Shown here piece by piece: positions 17,305 to 26,057 of a stretch of 39,268 nt of DNA. Within the stretch, counting starts at the first letter, position 1. Every line of letters starts with the position of its first letter. Position numbers and translations under genes: made by a program. Source of the stretch: Bordetella parapertussis. GTDB lineage: Bacteria; Pseudomonadota; Gammaproteobacteria; Burkholderiales; Burkholderiaceae_B. Where the stretch lies: assembly GCA_945911685.1 (NCBI GenBank), contig CAMEAW010000013.1:1-39268 (forward strand), read 5' to 3'. The notes under the pieces were generated by a model, which did not search any database, was not told the DNA's origin, and saw nothing but the letters and a program-made list of their open reading frames with translations.

Positions 17305-17382
17305 TGAACGCGGAATAACGAACGCAGAATAACCAAATCCGAATAACCAAAGCCGAACAACAACAGCTAAATAACGCACTAA
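17299..17382. repeat. Six-copy 14-base tandem repeat after the glycosyltransferase gene
   Basis: Units start at 17299, 17313, 17327, 17341, 17355 and 17369, each of the form GAATAACxAAxxCx and weakly divisible into two 7-mers. The first unit contains the last Glu codon and TAA stop of the glycosyltransferase gene. The array ends about 14 bases before the GGAG of the next gene. Confidence 0.9.
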
Positions 17383-17408
17383 TTTGCTGCTTTTCCGGAG
17401 ACGTGAAT

Positions 17409-19163
17409 ATGACAACCGAAGAAAAAAAACCAAAAATTAAAACCCCCGAGTCTTTGCGCAGTGCACGATGGTTTGCTCCCGATGATTTGCGCTCGTTTGG
17501 CCATCGTTCGCGCGCCATGCAAATGGGTTATGGGCCCGAAGACTGGGCGGGTAAGCCAGTGATTGGCATTATTAACACTTGGTCTGATATCAACCCTTGC
17601 CACAGTCATTTCAAGCAACGCGTTGAAGACGTGAAGCGCGGTGTATTGCAAGCCGGTGGGTTTCCGATTGAGTTGCCCGCGCAGTCGTTGGCAGAGCAAT
17701 ATGTTAAGCCCACCACCATGTTGTATCGCAACTTGCTGGCGATGGACGTTGAAGAACTGTTGCGCTGTCACCCGATCGACGGTGCGGTGCTGATGGGTGG
17801 GTGCGACAAGACAACACCTGCGTTACTGATGGGTGCCACTAGTGCCGGACTGCCAATGATCTATGTGCCCGCTGGCCCAATGTTGCGCGGTAACTGGCAG
17901 GGTAAAACGCTGGGTTCTGGGTCTGATGCCTGGAAGTTTTGGGACGACCGCCGTGCCGGTCTGATTAATCAAACCCAGTGGCTTGAGATTGAGGGCGGTA
18001 TTGCGCGTAGTCACGGTACGTGCATGACCATGGGTACGGCCAGCACCATGACCGCTATCGCCGAGGCGCTTGGTATGACACTGCCTGGCTTCTCGTCTAT
18101 CCCGGCACCCGATTCAAACCACATGCGCATGAGCGCCGAGTCGGGCCGCCGCATTGTCGATATGGTCTGGGAAGACCTGACCCCAAACAAAATTCAAACC
18201 CATGCCGCCTTCGAGAATGCGATCGTGATCGCGATGGCGATGGGCTGCTCGACTAACGCGATCATTCACGTGATTGCGCAAGCGAAGCGCGCTGGGTGCG
18301 ACATCAGTCTTGATGATTTCGATCGCTTTAGTCGGATCGTGCCGGTGATCGCTAACGTGCGCCCAAGCGGCGAACAGTACTTGATGGAAGACTTCTACTA
18401 TGCGGGGGGCTTGCCGGGCCTAATGACGCGTATCCCGCAGCACCTGCATTTGGATGCACTGACCGTCACCGGCAAGACGCTGGGTGAAAACATTGCGGGT
18501 GCGGGCGTTTATAACGACGACGTGATTCGGCCGGTTGATAATCCTATCTATGCCGAGGGTGCGCTTGCGGTGCTGAAAGGCAACTTGGCCCCCGATGGCT
18601 GCGTGATCAAGCCGAGCGCGTGTCCCGAGCATTTACATCGTCATACCGGTCCAGCTCTGGTGTTTGACGACTACCCATCGATGAAAGCCGTGATCGACAG
18701 CGATGATCTTGATGTGACCGCCGACCATGTGTTGATTTTGCGTAATGCTGGCCCACAAGGCGGCCCTGGGATGCCCGAGTGGGGCATGTTGCCCATGCCT
18801 AAAAAGCTGCTCAAGCAAGGTGTGCGCGATATGTTGCGTCTGTCAGATGCGCGCATGAGTGGCACAAGTTATGGCGCCTGTGTGTTGCATATTTCACCCG
18901 AGTCGTATGTCGGTGGCCCGTTAGCACTGGTTAAAAATGGCGATATGATTTCTGTTGACGTACCTGCCCGTACGATTAACCTCGAAATTTCTGACGCCGA
19001 GATGGCAGCACGCAAAGCGGCCTGGAAAGCACCTGAGCCTCGCTACGAGCGTGGCTACGGCTGGATGTTCTCTAAGCATATTGAACAGGCTAACGAAGGC
19101 TGCGACTTTGATTTCTTGCGAACCGACTTTGGCGCGCCAGTGTCTGAACCCGATATTTATTAA
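17409..19163 (+). CDS. IlvD/Edd-family dehydratase, arabinonate-dehydratase-like
   Basis: A 584-residue iron-sulfur dehydratase. Three cysteines, Cys64 (INPCHSHF), Cys132 (MGGCDKTTPA) and Cys205 (SHGTCMTMG), are spaced 68 and 73 residues apart, as in the characterised L-arabinonate dehydratase. There they bind a [2Fe-2S] cluster. GWMFSKHIEQANEGCDFDFL near the C-terminus is typical of sugar-acid dehydratases rather than branched-chain IlvD. It would convert an aldonic acid to a 2-keto-3-deoxy acid. GGAG at 17396-17399 favours the ATG 17409 over the GTG 17403. It is paired with an RraA-family gene that may act on the product. Confidence 0.88.
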   Translation: MTTEEKKPKIKTPESLRSARWFAPDDLRSFGHRSRAMQMGYGPEDWAGKPVIGIINTWSDINPCHSHFKQRVEDVKRGVLQAGGFPIELPAQSLAEQYVKPTTMLYRNLLAMDVEELLRCHPIDGAVLMGGCDKTTPALLMGATSAGLPMIYVPAGPMLRGNWQGKTLGSGSDAWKFWDDRRAGLINQTQWLEIEGGIARSHGTCMTMGTASTMTAIAEALGMTLPGFSSIPAPDSNHMRMSAESGRRIVDMVWEDLTPNKIQTHAAFENAIVIAMAMGCSTNAIIHVIAQAKRAGCDISLDDFDRFSRIVPVIANVRPSGEQYLMEDFYYAGGLPGLMTRIPQHLHLDALTVTGKTLGENIAGAGVYNDDVIRPVDNPIYAEGALAVLKGNLAPDGCVIKPSACPEHLHRHTGPALVFDDYPSMKAVIDSDDLDVTADHVLILRNAGPQGGPGMPEWGMLPMPKKLLKQGVRDMLRLSDARMSGTSYGACVLHISPESYVGGPLALVKNGDMISVDVPARTINLEISDAEMAARKAAWKAPEPRYERGYGWMFSKHIEQANEGCDFDFLRTDFGAPVSEPDIY

Positions 19164-19281
19164 GCCAGATCCCCGACGAGCACTTTCAACTCGCTATCTA
19201 TAAGCGAGATGCTCGACGAGCCCTCTTAACCCGATTGTCAATAAGCGAGATTCACGATGAGCACTCTTAAGCCAGAGACCC
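19161..19281. repeat. Three-copy ~40-base tandem repeat spanning dehydratase stop and RraA start
   Basis: Units at 19161-19200, 19201-19241 and 19242-19281 begin TAAGCCAGAT, TAAGCGAGAT and TAAGCGAGAT and share GACGAGCxCT or GATGAGCACT cores. The first unit opens with the TAA stop of the dehydratase; the third contains the ATG of the rraA-like gene at 19257. The whole intergenic gap is therefore repeat. Confidence 0.8.
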
Positions 19282-19976
19282 GCGAAAAACTGCTGGGTAT
19301 TAGTACGGCCACTTTAGCGACTTGCCTGTTTAAGCGAGGCTTGCGCAATCAGTTTATTCAGGGTGTGCAGCGTTTATCAAAGTCCACTAAAAATATGGTG
19401 GGTGAAGCTTTTACGCTGCGCTATATCCCTGCGCGTGAAGATCTCAACACGATGGAGGTCTTCAAAGACCGTAGTCATCCGCAGCGCAAAGGCATCAACG
19501 AATGCCCAGCAGGTGCCGTGTTTGTGATTGATAGCCGAAAAGATGCACGTGCGGCTTCGGCCGGAGGTATCTTGGTTGGGCGGTTGATGGCTCGTGGAGT
19601 CGCGGGTGTTGTCACTGACGGTGGCTTTCGTGATTCGGCTGAAATCGCTGAGCTCGGTATCCCAGCCTATCATCAACGCCCCTCAGCGCCCACCAATCTA
19701 ACCTTGCATCACGCGATCGATGTGAACGTGCCAATTGCTTGTGGCGACGCGCCTGTGTTTCCGGGCGATGTGATGGTTGGTGATGGCGATGGCGTGATTG
19801 TGTTGCCGGCACACCTAGCAGATGAGTTGGCAGTCGAAGCGTTTGAAATGACGATTTTTGAGGACTTTGCAACAGAAGAGGTTAGGGGTGGGCGCTCGAT
19901 CATGGGCTTGTATCCCAATACCGACCCGCAAACCACTGTTGACTTTCAGGCTTGGCGTAAAAAGACCGGCCGTTGA
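19257..19976 (+). CDS. RraA-family protein, possible oxoacid aldolase
   Basis: A 239-residue protein of the RraA / 4-hydroxy-4-methyl-2-oxoglutarate aldolase family. It shows GGILVGRLMARGVAGVVTDGGFRDS in the centre and PGDVMVGDGDGVIVLP in the C-terminal half; the aspartate and arginine of DGGFRD are the metal- and oxoacid-binding residues of the family. It is longer than E. coli RraA (about 160 residues), matching the group placed beside IlvD/Edd dehydratases. By context it may cleave or otherwise process a 2-keto-3-deoxy sugar acid. Annotation as a ribonuclease regulator would be misleading here. Confidence 0.82.
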   Translation: MSTLKPETREKLLGISTATLATCLFKRGLRNQFIQGVQRLSKSTKNMVGEAFTLRYIPAREDLNTMEVFKDRSHPQRKGINECPAGAVFVIDSRKDARAASAGGILVGRLMARGVAGVVTDGGFRDSAEIAELGIPAYHQRPSAPTNLTLHHAIDVNVPIACGDAPVFPGDVMVGDGDGVIVLPAHLADELAVEAFEMTIFEDFATEEVRGGRSIMGLYPNTDPQTTVDFQAWRKKTGR

Positions 19977-19989
19977 AGAAGAAGGGGGG

Positions 19990-20066
19990 TGGGGTGAACG
20001 ACGGGGCTCGAACCCGCGACAACCAGAATCACAATCTGGGACTCTACCAACTGAGCTACGTCCACC
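19990..20066 (-). tRNA. tRNA-His (anticodon GTG)
   Basis: Reading the minus strand, GGTGGACG pairs with CGTTCACC, including the extra G-1:C73 pair that marks tRNA-His. The anticodon loop is GATTGTGATTC (anticodon GTG), the T-loop is GGTTCGAGCCC, and the CCA is encoded (minus-strand end at 19990). It points towards the rraA-like gene, whose stop lies 13 bases beyond the tRNA 3' end. Confidence 0.96.
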
Positions 20067-20145
20067 ACAGAGCGAAGATTCTAGCATGTTTGTTCTCAGT
20101 TTGCCCCCTCTGTGGGGCCTCATGTTTTTACTGTAAGCCTATTCA

Positions 20146-21603
20146 ATGACCGAATTGCACCCCCTTCTCTCAGAATACTGGCCGCACGTCTTGTTTGTGG
20201 TGTCGGGGGTAGCGGGCACAGCCGCTGCGGTTCACGCAGCCATGACCAAGCAAGATGTCCGTGCTGCAGTCGCCTGGGTCGGCGTGGCATTGTTTTCGCC
20301 TATTTTCGGGGCGGTGCTGTACTTGGTTGCCGGCATCAATCGTGTGCGCAAGCAGCGAATCACGCAGCCGCGAGCTGGCACCATTTACGCTGAAGATGCA
20401 ATTGAACGGGTGTTGGTTCAGGATGTCAGCGCTGTGGCAGGCGCACAATTTACTACCCTTAAAGTGTTGGGCGATCGCGTCAGTCATTTCAAGGTGCTGA
20501 ACTTCAATGAGATTCGGACGCTACGTGGCGGCGACGAAACGTATCCCGCCATGTTGGCAGCGATCCGCAGTGCGACTCAGTCGATTGCCTTGCAGAGCTA
20601 TATTTTTGATCATGACGTTTTAGGTGCCGAGTTTGCTCAAGCGTTAATCGAAGCGCAGACGCGTGGTGTGCAGGTGAGGGTGTTGATTGATGCGGTTGGG
20701 TCGAAGTATTCGCGCCCGCCAATTATTAATATGTTGCTCAAAGGGGGGGTGAAAGCCGCACTTTTTATGCGCCCCTTGTTTGGCTTGCGCCTAGCCTATG
20801 CCAACCTGCGTAGTCACCGTAAATTGTTGGTGATCGATGGTGTGCACGGCTTTACGGGCGGCATGAATATTCGAGCAGGATTTTTGACCGCCGTGGCCAA
20901 GGCAGATGTCACACAAGATACGCATTTTGAGCTGAAGGGCCCCATTGTGCATCAGTTGATCATCAGCTTTGCGCATGACTGGCAGTTCACTACACAAGAA
21001 AAACTCAAAGGTCCCGAGTGGTTCGCCCCAGCCTTGGGTCAACTGATAGAGCAAGGGATACCGATGCGCTGTGTCGCCTCAGGCCCGGATGGCACCTTGG
21101 GCAGTACACACAACATGTTATTGGGTGCGTTGTCGGTGGCGCAGCATCATGTGCGTATTCAGTCGCCCTACTTTTTGCCTGATCTCGTCTTGATCGCAGC
21201 GTTGTCTACGGCCGCGCGCAGGGGGATTGTGGTGGATATCGTGGTGCCGGGCGCTAACAATTTGAAGCTCGTCAATGCTGCCATGATGGCGCAACTTGAT
21301 CAGCTGATTTTGACGGGATGCCGCATCTGGCAAGCCCAAGGTAATTTTGATCACTCTAAATTGTGCACGGTAGACGGCGGCTGGTCTTATGTGGGCTCGT
21401 CAAATATCGACCCGCGCAGCTTACGCTTGAATTTTGAGCTTGACCTCGAGGTCTACGACCGTGGTTTTGCCGCTGCGCTTGAAAGCCAAATCGACACCGT
21501 CATCGCACAGGCAGAACGCATCACGATTCGTACCTTACGACGCCAGCCTTTTTGGTTGCGGCTGCGTAATAAGGTGGCGTGGTTAGCATCACCTTATCTT
21601 TAG
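20146..21603 (+). CDS. cls: Cardiolipin synthase
   Basis: A 485-residue phospholipase D superfamily enzyme, nearly the length of E. coli ClsA (486). Two N-terminal hydrophobic segments (about residues 10-30 and 40-63) precede two HKD motifs: His224, Lys226, Asp231 (HRKLLVIDG) and His403, Lys405, Asp410 (HSKLCTVDG), each followed by a G-S/G-rich stretch. It joins two phosphatidylglycerol molecules to make cardiolipin and glycerol at the inner membrane. It starts 79 bases from the 5' end of the divergent tRNA-His and ends 18 bases from a convergent gene. Confidence 0.93.
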   Translation: MTELHPLLSEYWPHVLFVVSGVAGTAAAVHAAMTKQDVRAAVAWVGVALFSPIFGAVLYLVAGINRVRKQRITQPRAGTIYAEDAIERVLVQDVSAVAGAQFTTLKVLGDRVSHFKVLNFNEIRTLRGGDETYPAMLAAIRSATQSIALQSYIFDHDVLGAEFAQALIEAQTRGVQVRVLIDAVGSKYSRPPIINMLLKGGVKAALFMRPLFGLRLAYANLRSHRKLLVIDGVHGFTGGMNIRAGFLTAVAKADVTQDTHFELKGPIVHQLIISFAHDWQFTTQEKLKGPEWFAPALGQLIEQGIPMRCVASGPDGTLGSTHNMLLGALSVAQHHVRIQSPYFLPDLVLIAALSTAARRGIVVDIVVPGANNLKLVNAAMMAQLDQLILTGCRIWQAQGNFDHSKLCTVDGGWSYVGSSNIDPRSLRLNFELDLEVYDRGFAAALESQIDTVIAQAERITIRTLRRQPFWLRLRNKVAWLASPYL

Positions 21604-21621
21604 CATATCGTCTTGGTGCAC

Positions 21622-22482
21622 TTAGGGAGCCGTCAGTGGATCCACTTTCGGATCAGCCGCTGGCCCCACGCCGGCACCTTGAATGTTGTACCGCGTCATC
21701 GAGTCTTTGACAACGCCCTGCGCTTTCATCTCTTCGACAAAGGTGCGCAAAAATAAAGCCGCGTCGGGACCTTTTGTTTTGGGCACACCCATTGCCTGGT
21801 GAATGACCATAAAACGTTCGTTTAGCATGCGAACTCCAGTCACGCCCTTGGTGTCGGCTTGAAGCTGTTGCTTGACGCCAGCAGCGACTTCAAAGCCCTT
21901 GTCTAGAAAACTGGAGACCACCACTTGCGAGGATGCCACGCGTTCGAGTGGTGCGTTTTTTAGGTGCCGTGTGAGAAATAAATCATAAGCACTGCCTTTG
22001 CCAACAACGACGCGGTTGGTCGCGACGTCAACCTGGTCGTTGCGTTGGATGCTTGAGTTGTCGCGCACGAGGTAATACCCTTCTATTTGCACATAGGCGG
22101 CCGTGAAGGCGATATCTCTGCCACGCTCGGGGTCAATTGCAAAAAAACCAATATCGGCACGCCCGGCTTCAAGGGTGGCCACCGATTTACCGGCCGTTTC
22201 GTTGACGATTAGCTCAACTGGGACGCCAAGTTTTTTACCTAGTTGCATCGCCAAGTCGATCGAAATACCGAAGGGTTTGCCTTGCGCATCACGGTTGGCT
22301 AACACGGGGTTGCCCATGTTAAGCGAGGCGCGTAGCACACCGGTTGGGGCAAAAGCTTTAATAAGATCGGCATTCATTGCTGAAAAATCCTTAGATTTAG
22401 GTTGTGTTTGGGCGTAACTCGAATTGCTCAGATTGCAAAGCATGAGCGTAGTAAGAGAGATAGCTGAAAACAATATTCTCAT
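21622..22482 (-). CDS. Amino-acid-type solute-binding protein (SBP_bac_3)
   Basis: A 286-residue periplasmic protein of the type II, family 3 binding-protein fold. The signal peptide ends in SSYAQ; then come APTGVLRASLNMGNPV, GISIDLAMQLGKKLGVPVELI and the pattern ATLEAGRADIGFFAIDPERGRDIAFTAAY. AAAGGAAAG precedes the ATG at 22482; an ATG 18 bases upstream is less well placed. No permease or ATPase gene is adjacent, so it is an orphan receptor, perhaps for an amino acid or a small acid. It converges on cls. Confidence 0.88.
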   Translation of the reverse strand: MRILFSAISLTTLMLCNLSNSSYAQTQPKSKDFSAMNADLIKAFAPTGVLRASLNMGNPVLANRDAQGKPFGISIDLAMQLGKKLGVPVELIVNETAGKSVATLEAGRADIGFFAIDPERGRDIAFTAAYVQIEGYYLVRDNSSIQRNDQVDVATNRVVVGKGSAYDLFLTRHLKNAPLERVASSQVVVSSFLDKGFEVAAGVKQQLQADTKGVTGVRMLNERFMVIHQAMGVPKTKGPDAALFLRTFVEEMKAQGVVKDSMTRYNIQGAGVGPAADPKVDPLTAP

Positions 22483-22545
22483 TTTCTTTCCTTTTTTCAT
22501 TTTTATTCATTGGCTCTCAAAATCTGCCGATGTGCATGCCCCACC

Positions 22546-22551
22546 TATAAT
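22546..22551 (+). promoter_or_regulatory. Possible -10 box upstream of the parvulin gene
   Basis: TATAAT, centred in the palindrome ACCTATAATAGGT, lies 53 bases before the start of the parvulin gene. No good -35 box at 16-18 bases is visible, so promoter function is tentative. The gap also separates the divergent solute-binding protein gene. Confidence 0.35.
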
Positions 22552-22604
22552 AGGTCTTAATCGGTTGCTGTTTTGATCTCTTTAATAAAGTGTAAACAAA
22601 AATC

Positions 22605-23426
22605 ATGCAGATTCTCTTTTCAAATTTTTCGATCGCGTCTCGTGCGCTGTTTATGGCGGTGTCGCTGAGCGCGATTTGCGCAAGTAGCTTGGCGCAAACC
22701 AAACCGCCAGGCGCGTTTGCGACCGTTAACGGAGTGCCCGTTCCGCAGTCTTTGATTGATAACAATGTCAAGGTCAACGTTGCACAGGGTCAAAAAGATT
22801 CGCCCGAGTTACGTCAAGTGATTCAAGACGAGCTTGTCAATCGCGAAATTCTTGCGCAAGAGTCAGCCCGCCTGGGGTTGGATAAGACCACTGAGGCGCA
22901 AGCCCAGTGGGCACAAGTGCGTCAGACTTTTTTAGTCGAGCTTTTGCTCAACGACTACATGGCACGCAATCCTATCCCTGACGTCACCATCAAGACTGAG
23001 TACGAAAGGCAGATGGCTCTGATGAAAGATCAGCAGCAATATCGCTTGAGCCTGATCGTGACCGCAACGGAGGATCAGGCCAAAGCGGTTTTAGCGCGCC
23101 TGCGTAAGGGCGAAGCGTTTGCAAAGCTTGCCGCCGAGGCGTCTCTTGATCCCAGCAAAAAAGACGGTGGCAATGTCGGGTGGGTGGTGCCAGCTCAAAT
23201 TTTGCCAGCTATTTCAAACGTGATGGTGAATTTAGCCAAAGGTGCTTTGTCAGCTGCTCCGATTCAAACGCCAGCAGGTTGGAACCTCATCAAACTTGAG
23301 GAGACCCGCCCGTTTAAAGCGCCCACCTTTGACGAAGCCAAAAACGATATCCGGCAAATGCTGGTGCAAAAGCAGCGCTTTGAATACGTAAAAAGGCTAC
23401 GCGAAAACGCCAAGGTGGTGCAGTAA
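22605..23426 (+). CDS. Parvulin-type peptidyl-prolyl cis-trans isomerase, exported
   Basis: A 273-residue protein with a signal peptide ending in SSLAQ, a SurA/PrsA-like N-terminal region (VNGVPVPQSLIDNNVK, DELVNREILAQES), and a parvulin domain from about residue 140 to 235. The latter contains ARLRKGEAFAKLAAEASLDPSKKDGGNVGWV, the PpiC signature. It is expected to help fold periplasmic or outer-membrane proteins. It stands alone between a divergent receptor gene and a minus-strand tRNA. Confidence 0.9.
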   Translation: MQILFSNFSIASRALFMAVSLSAICASSLAQTKPPGAFATVNGVPVPQSLIDNNVKVNVAQGQKDSPELRQVIQDELVNREILAQESARLGLDKTTEAQAQWAQVRQTFLVELLLNDYMARNPIPDVTIKTEYERQMALMKDQQQYRLSLIVTATEDQAKAVLARLRKGEAFAKLAAEASLDPSKKDGGNVGWVVPAQILPAISNVMVNLAKGALSAAPIQTPAGWNLIKLEETRPFKAPTFDEAKNDIRQMLVQKQRFEYVKRLRENAKVVQ

Positions 23427-23476
23427 CGGCGGCAGATTCGGCGTGGCGAGCTAGGCGAGTCGCGTCGTTCATGTTT

Positions 23477-23553
<77 letters not shown>

Positions 23554-23644
23554 TTGCGCGGTGATTTTAACGTAATGCGCAGAAATTCTCTTCGGGTAGG
23601 GCGATCGATCTGACGCCTTTAAACCCATTTAAGATAAAGACCAT

Positions 23645-24271
23645 ATGTCGCAACTGTTTGTCGTGCATCCCGAGAACCCTCAGCCCCGCTTGCTTAAGCA
23701 AGCGGCGCAACTGCTGCAAGAGGGTGGTTTGGTAGCAGTGCCCACTGATTCAAGTTATGCGGTCGTGGCTCGGCTCGATGACAAGGGGGCGGCAGACGCC
23801 TTGCGCAAACTCCGGGGGCTCGACGATCGTCATCATTTGACGATTTTGTGTCGCGATTTGGCTGAAATCAGTCAATTTGCGCGCGTCGATAATGCTCAAT
23901 ATCGGTTGCTCAAACTGGCGACTCCAGGGCCCTGGACCTTTATCCTTGAGGCGTCCCGCGAGGTGCCGCGTCGCGTGTCGCACCGATCGCGAAAAACCAT
24001 CGGGATTCGGGTGCCGTCGCATCCGGTCACGCTTGCCTTGCTCGAACACGCACAATCGCCGCTCTTGTCGACCACCTTGATCCCAGAAGGCGAAGAGCTT
24101 GCCCTCAATGACCCAGTCGAGATTCGCGAGCGCTATCAGCATGCTTTGGCCGCTGTGATTGACGCAGGTGCCTGTGCACTCGAGGCGACAACCGTCATTG
24201 ACCTGACGAGTTCGCCACCCGAGGTGGCGCGCCTTGGCCGTGGTGACCCAAGTTTATTAGGTCTCGATTGA
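23645..24271 (+). CDS. yciO: YciO-type Sua5/YrdC family protein
   Basis: A 208-residue YrdC-fold protein. The N-terminus (MSQLFVVHPENPQPRL) and the segments PTDSSYAV, LTILCRDLAEIS, TPGPWTFILEASREVPRR and RKTIGIRVPSHP follow E. coli YciO closely. The related TsaC makes threonylcarbamoyl-adenylate for tRNA modification; YciO has a similar fold but a weaker, less certain role. It may be co-transcribed with the site-2 protease gene after a 155-base gap. Confidence 0.88.
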   Translation: MSQLFVVHPENPQPRLLKQAAQLLQEGGLVAVPTDSSYAVVARLDDKGAADALRKLRGLDDRHHLTILCRDLAEISQFARVDNAQYRLLKLATPGPWTFILEASREVPRRVSHRSRKTIGIRVPSHPVTLALLEHAQSPLLSTTLIPEGEELALNDPVEIRERYQHALAAVIDAGACALEATTVIDLTSSPPEVARLGRGDPSLLGLD

Positions 24272-24331
24272 AGTTTTGACGGGGTCAATGACTCGGTGCC
24301 ATATAAGCGAGCTTCGCTGCCGCCTAAATTT

Positions 24332-24352
24332 TGAATGCTGAACGCTGAATTC
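24332..24352. repeat. Short 7-base tandem repeat
   Basis: TGAATGC, TGAACGC and TGAATTC run in series in the gap between yciO and the protease gene. The unit resembles half of the 14-base repeat at 17299-17382. Three copies of a 7-mer can occur by chance. Confidence 0.4.
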
Positions 24353-24426
24353 GCGCACGCGAAGAATTCCACCTAATCAGCGACCTAATGCCTTGAAGAG
24401 CAGCCGTAAGGCTCTACAATCGCTGC

Positions 24427-25071
24427 ATGGAAGATCTGATTCAAACCCTAGCCCTTTACGCCTTGCCTGTGCTGTTGGCAATCACCTTGCATGAGGCTGC
24501 CCATGGCTATGTTGCCAAACTCTTCGGCGATCCAACGGCTTCGCTTGCCGGGCGCGTGAGCCTGAACCCAATCCGCCATATCGATCCAATCGGCACCATT
24601 GCCGTGCCCATTGGTATTTTGGCGATGTCCAGCCTCTTTGGCGGCGGTTTTTTGTTTGGCTGGGCCAAACCCGTGCCAGTCGATTTTGGTCGGCTGCACC
24701 GCCCTAAGCAGGATATGTTGTGGGTCGCCCTGGCCGGCCCAGGCGCCAACCTGTTTATGGCGATTCTCTGGGCGATCAGCCTACGCTTACTGTTTGATGC
24801 AGGCGAGCGAAGTGGCTTTTGGTTTGAAATGGCGCGCGTCGGCATCCAGATCAATTTGGTGCTTATGGCTTTGAATTTATTACCTATTTTGCCTTTAGAC
24901 GGGGGGCGGGTATTGTTTAGTCTTCTGCCAAATCGGCTCGCCTGGCAATATGGCCGTATCGAACCCTACGGCATGTTGATTGTCATCGCTTTGCTGGCGA
25001 CTGGGGTGCTGAGCGCCGTGCTCACTCCGTTAGTTGCGCTAGGCGAGCAAGTCATTCGACTTTTTTTATAG
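24427..25071 (+). CDS. Site-2 protease family membrane metalloprotease (M50)
   Basis: A 214-residue integral membrane protein. The zinc motif HEAAH is at residues 22-26 in the first hydrophobic segment, and the third ligand is in NLLPILPLDGGRVL, the M50 NPDG-like motif. The central stretch FGWAKPVPVDFGRLHRPKQDMLWVALAGPGANLFMA is typical of the small, PDZ-less group. These enzymes cut substrates inside the membrane; the substrate here is unknown. It lies 80 bases upstream of dapA in the same direction. Confidence 0.9.
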   Translation: MEDLIQTLALYALPVLLAITLHEAAHGYVAKLFGDPTASLAGRVSLNPIRHIDPIGTIAVPIGILAMSSLFGGGFLFGWAKPVPVDFGRLHRPKQDMLWVALAGPGANLFMAILWAISLRLLFDAGERSGFWFEMARVGIQINLVLMALNLLPILPLDGGRVLFSLLPNRLAWQYGRIEPYGMLIVIALLATGVLSAVLTPLVALGEQVIRLFL

Positions 25072-25151
25072 TTCGCCCCGCAATCCGGTAAACTGTTGCT
25101 CTAACTTCGTATAGGTGCTTTTGCGCCTTGACTAGCCTTCTGGATCCATTC

Positions 25152-26057
25152 ATGGCCACGATTTCGACCTCTAAAGTCCCCCAGTTCATGGGCAGCATGG
25201 TTGCCTTGGTTACGCCGATGCACCCCGATGGCAGCCTCGACTATAAAAGCTTCAAAGCCCTGATTGACTGGCATGCCCAAGAAGGCACCGATGCACTTGT
25301 CATTGTGGGTACCTCGGGCGAGTCACCCACTGTAAACGTCGACGAGCATGCTGAGTTGATTCGCGTCGCGGTTGAGCATTCGGCGGGGCGTATCCCTGTC
25401 ATCGCGGGCGTGGGTGCAAATTCAACCAGCGAAGCGATTCATCTGGCCGAGCACGCTAAAAAAGTCGGTGCGCATGCGGGGTTATCGGTCGTACCCTATT
25501 ACAACAAGCCGTCGCAAGAGGGCATGTATCAGCATTTCAAAGCCGTACAAGAGGCTGTTGATCTGCCTACGATTTTGTACAACGTGCCGGGCCGCACGGT
25601 CGCTGATCTGGCGCACGACACTGTGCTGCGTTTGGCTAAAGTGCCAGGCGTGATCGGGATTAAAGATGCGACGGGTGATATTGGTCGCGGCGCGTTACTG
25701 ATTCGTGATTTGCCCTCTGACTTTTTGGTGCTAAGTGGCGACGATGCGACTGCGGCTGCGTTGATTTTGCTAGGTGGTCGCGGCAATATCTCTGTCACCG
25801 CCAATATTGCACCACGTGCCATGCACGATCTGTGTAGTGCCGCACTGAAAGGCGATGTGTCGACCGTCAAGCGCTTAAATAATCTATTGGGCCCTTTGAA
25901 CAAGTTATTGTTCGTTGAAGGCAACCCTGTTCCAGTCAAGTGGGCGTTGGCTCAGATGGGGCGTATTCATTCTGGGATTCGCCTGCCTCTGTTTCAACTT
26001 AGCGCTCAATTTCAGGCTCCCTTGCGAGCTGCAATGTCAGAGGCGGGGTTGCTTTAA
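25152..26057 (+). CDS. dapA: 4-hydroxy-tetrahydrodipicolinate synthase
   Basis: A 301-residue class I aldolase-type enzyme that condenses pyruvate with aspartate semialdehyde, the first committed step of lysine and meso-diaminopimelate synthesis. Schiff-base Lys171 lies in [11 protein letters not shown], Tyr143 in ILYNVPGRT, and GTSGES (53-58) binds pyruvate (GTTGES in E. coli). The ATG 25152 is used; the frame also opens at TTG 25128, and an ATG at 25188 would give 289 residues, close to E. coli. The stop codon touches the start of bamC, a common betaproteobacterial arrangement. Confidence 0.95.
   Translation: MATISTSKVPQFMGSMVALVTPMHPDGSLDYKSFKALIDWHAQEGTDALVIVGTSGESPTVNVDEHAELIRVAVEHSAGRIPVIAGVGANSTSEAIHLAEHAKKVGAHAGLSVVPYYNKPSQEGMYQHFKAVQEAVDLPTILYNVPGRTVADLAHDTVLRLAKVPGVIGIKDATGDIGRGALLIRDLPSDFLVLSGDDATAAALILLGGRGNISVTANIAPRAMHDLCSAALKGDVSTVKRLNNLLGPLNKLLFVEGNPVPVKWALAQMGRIHSGIRLPLFQLSAQFQAPLRAAMSEAGLL

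Noticed and set aside
19858..20136. Frame running through the tRNA-His region
   Set aside because: It overlaps the tRNA and the end of the rraA-like gene and has no coding character.
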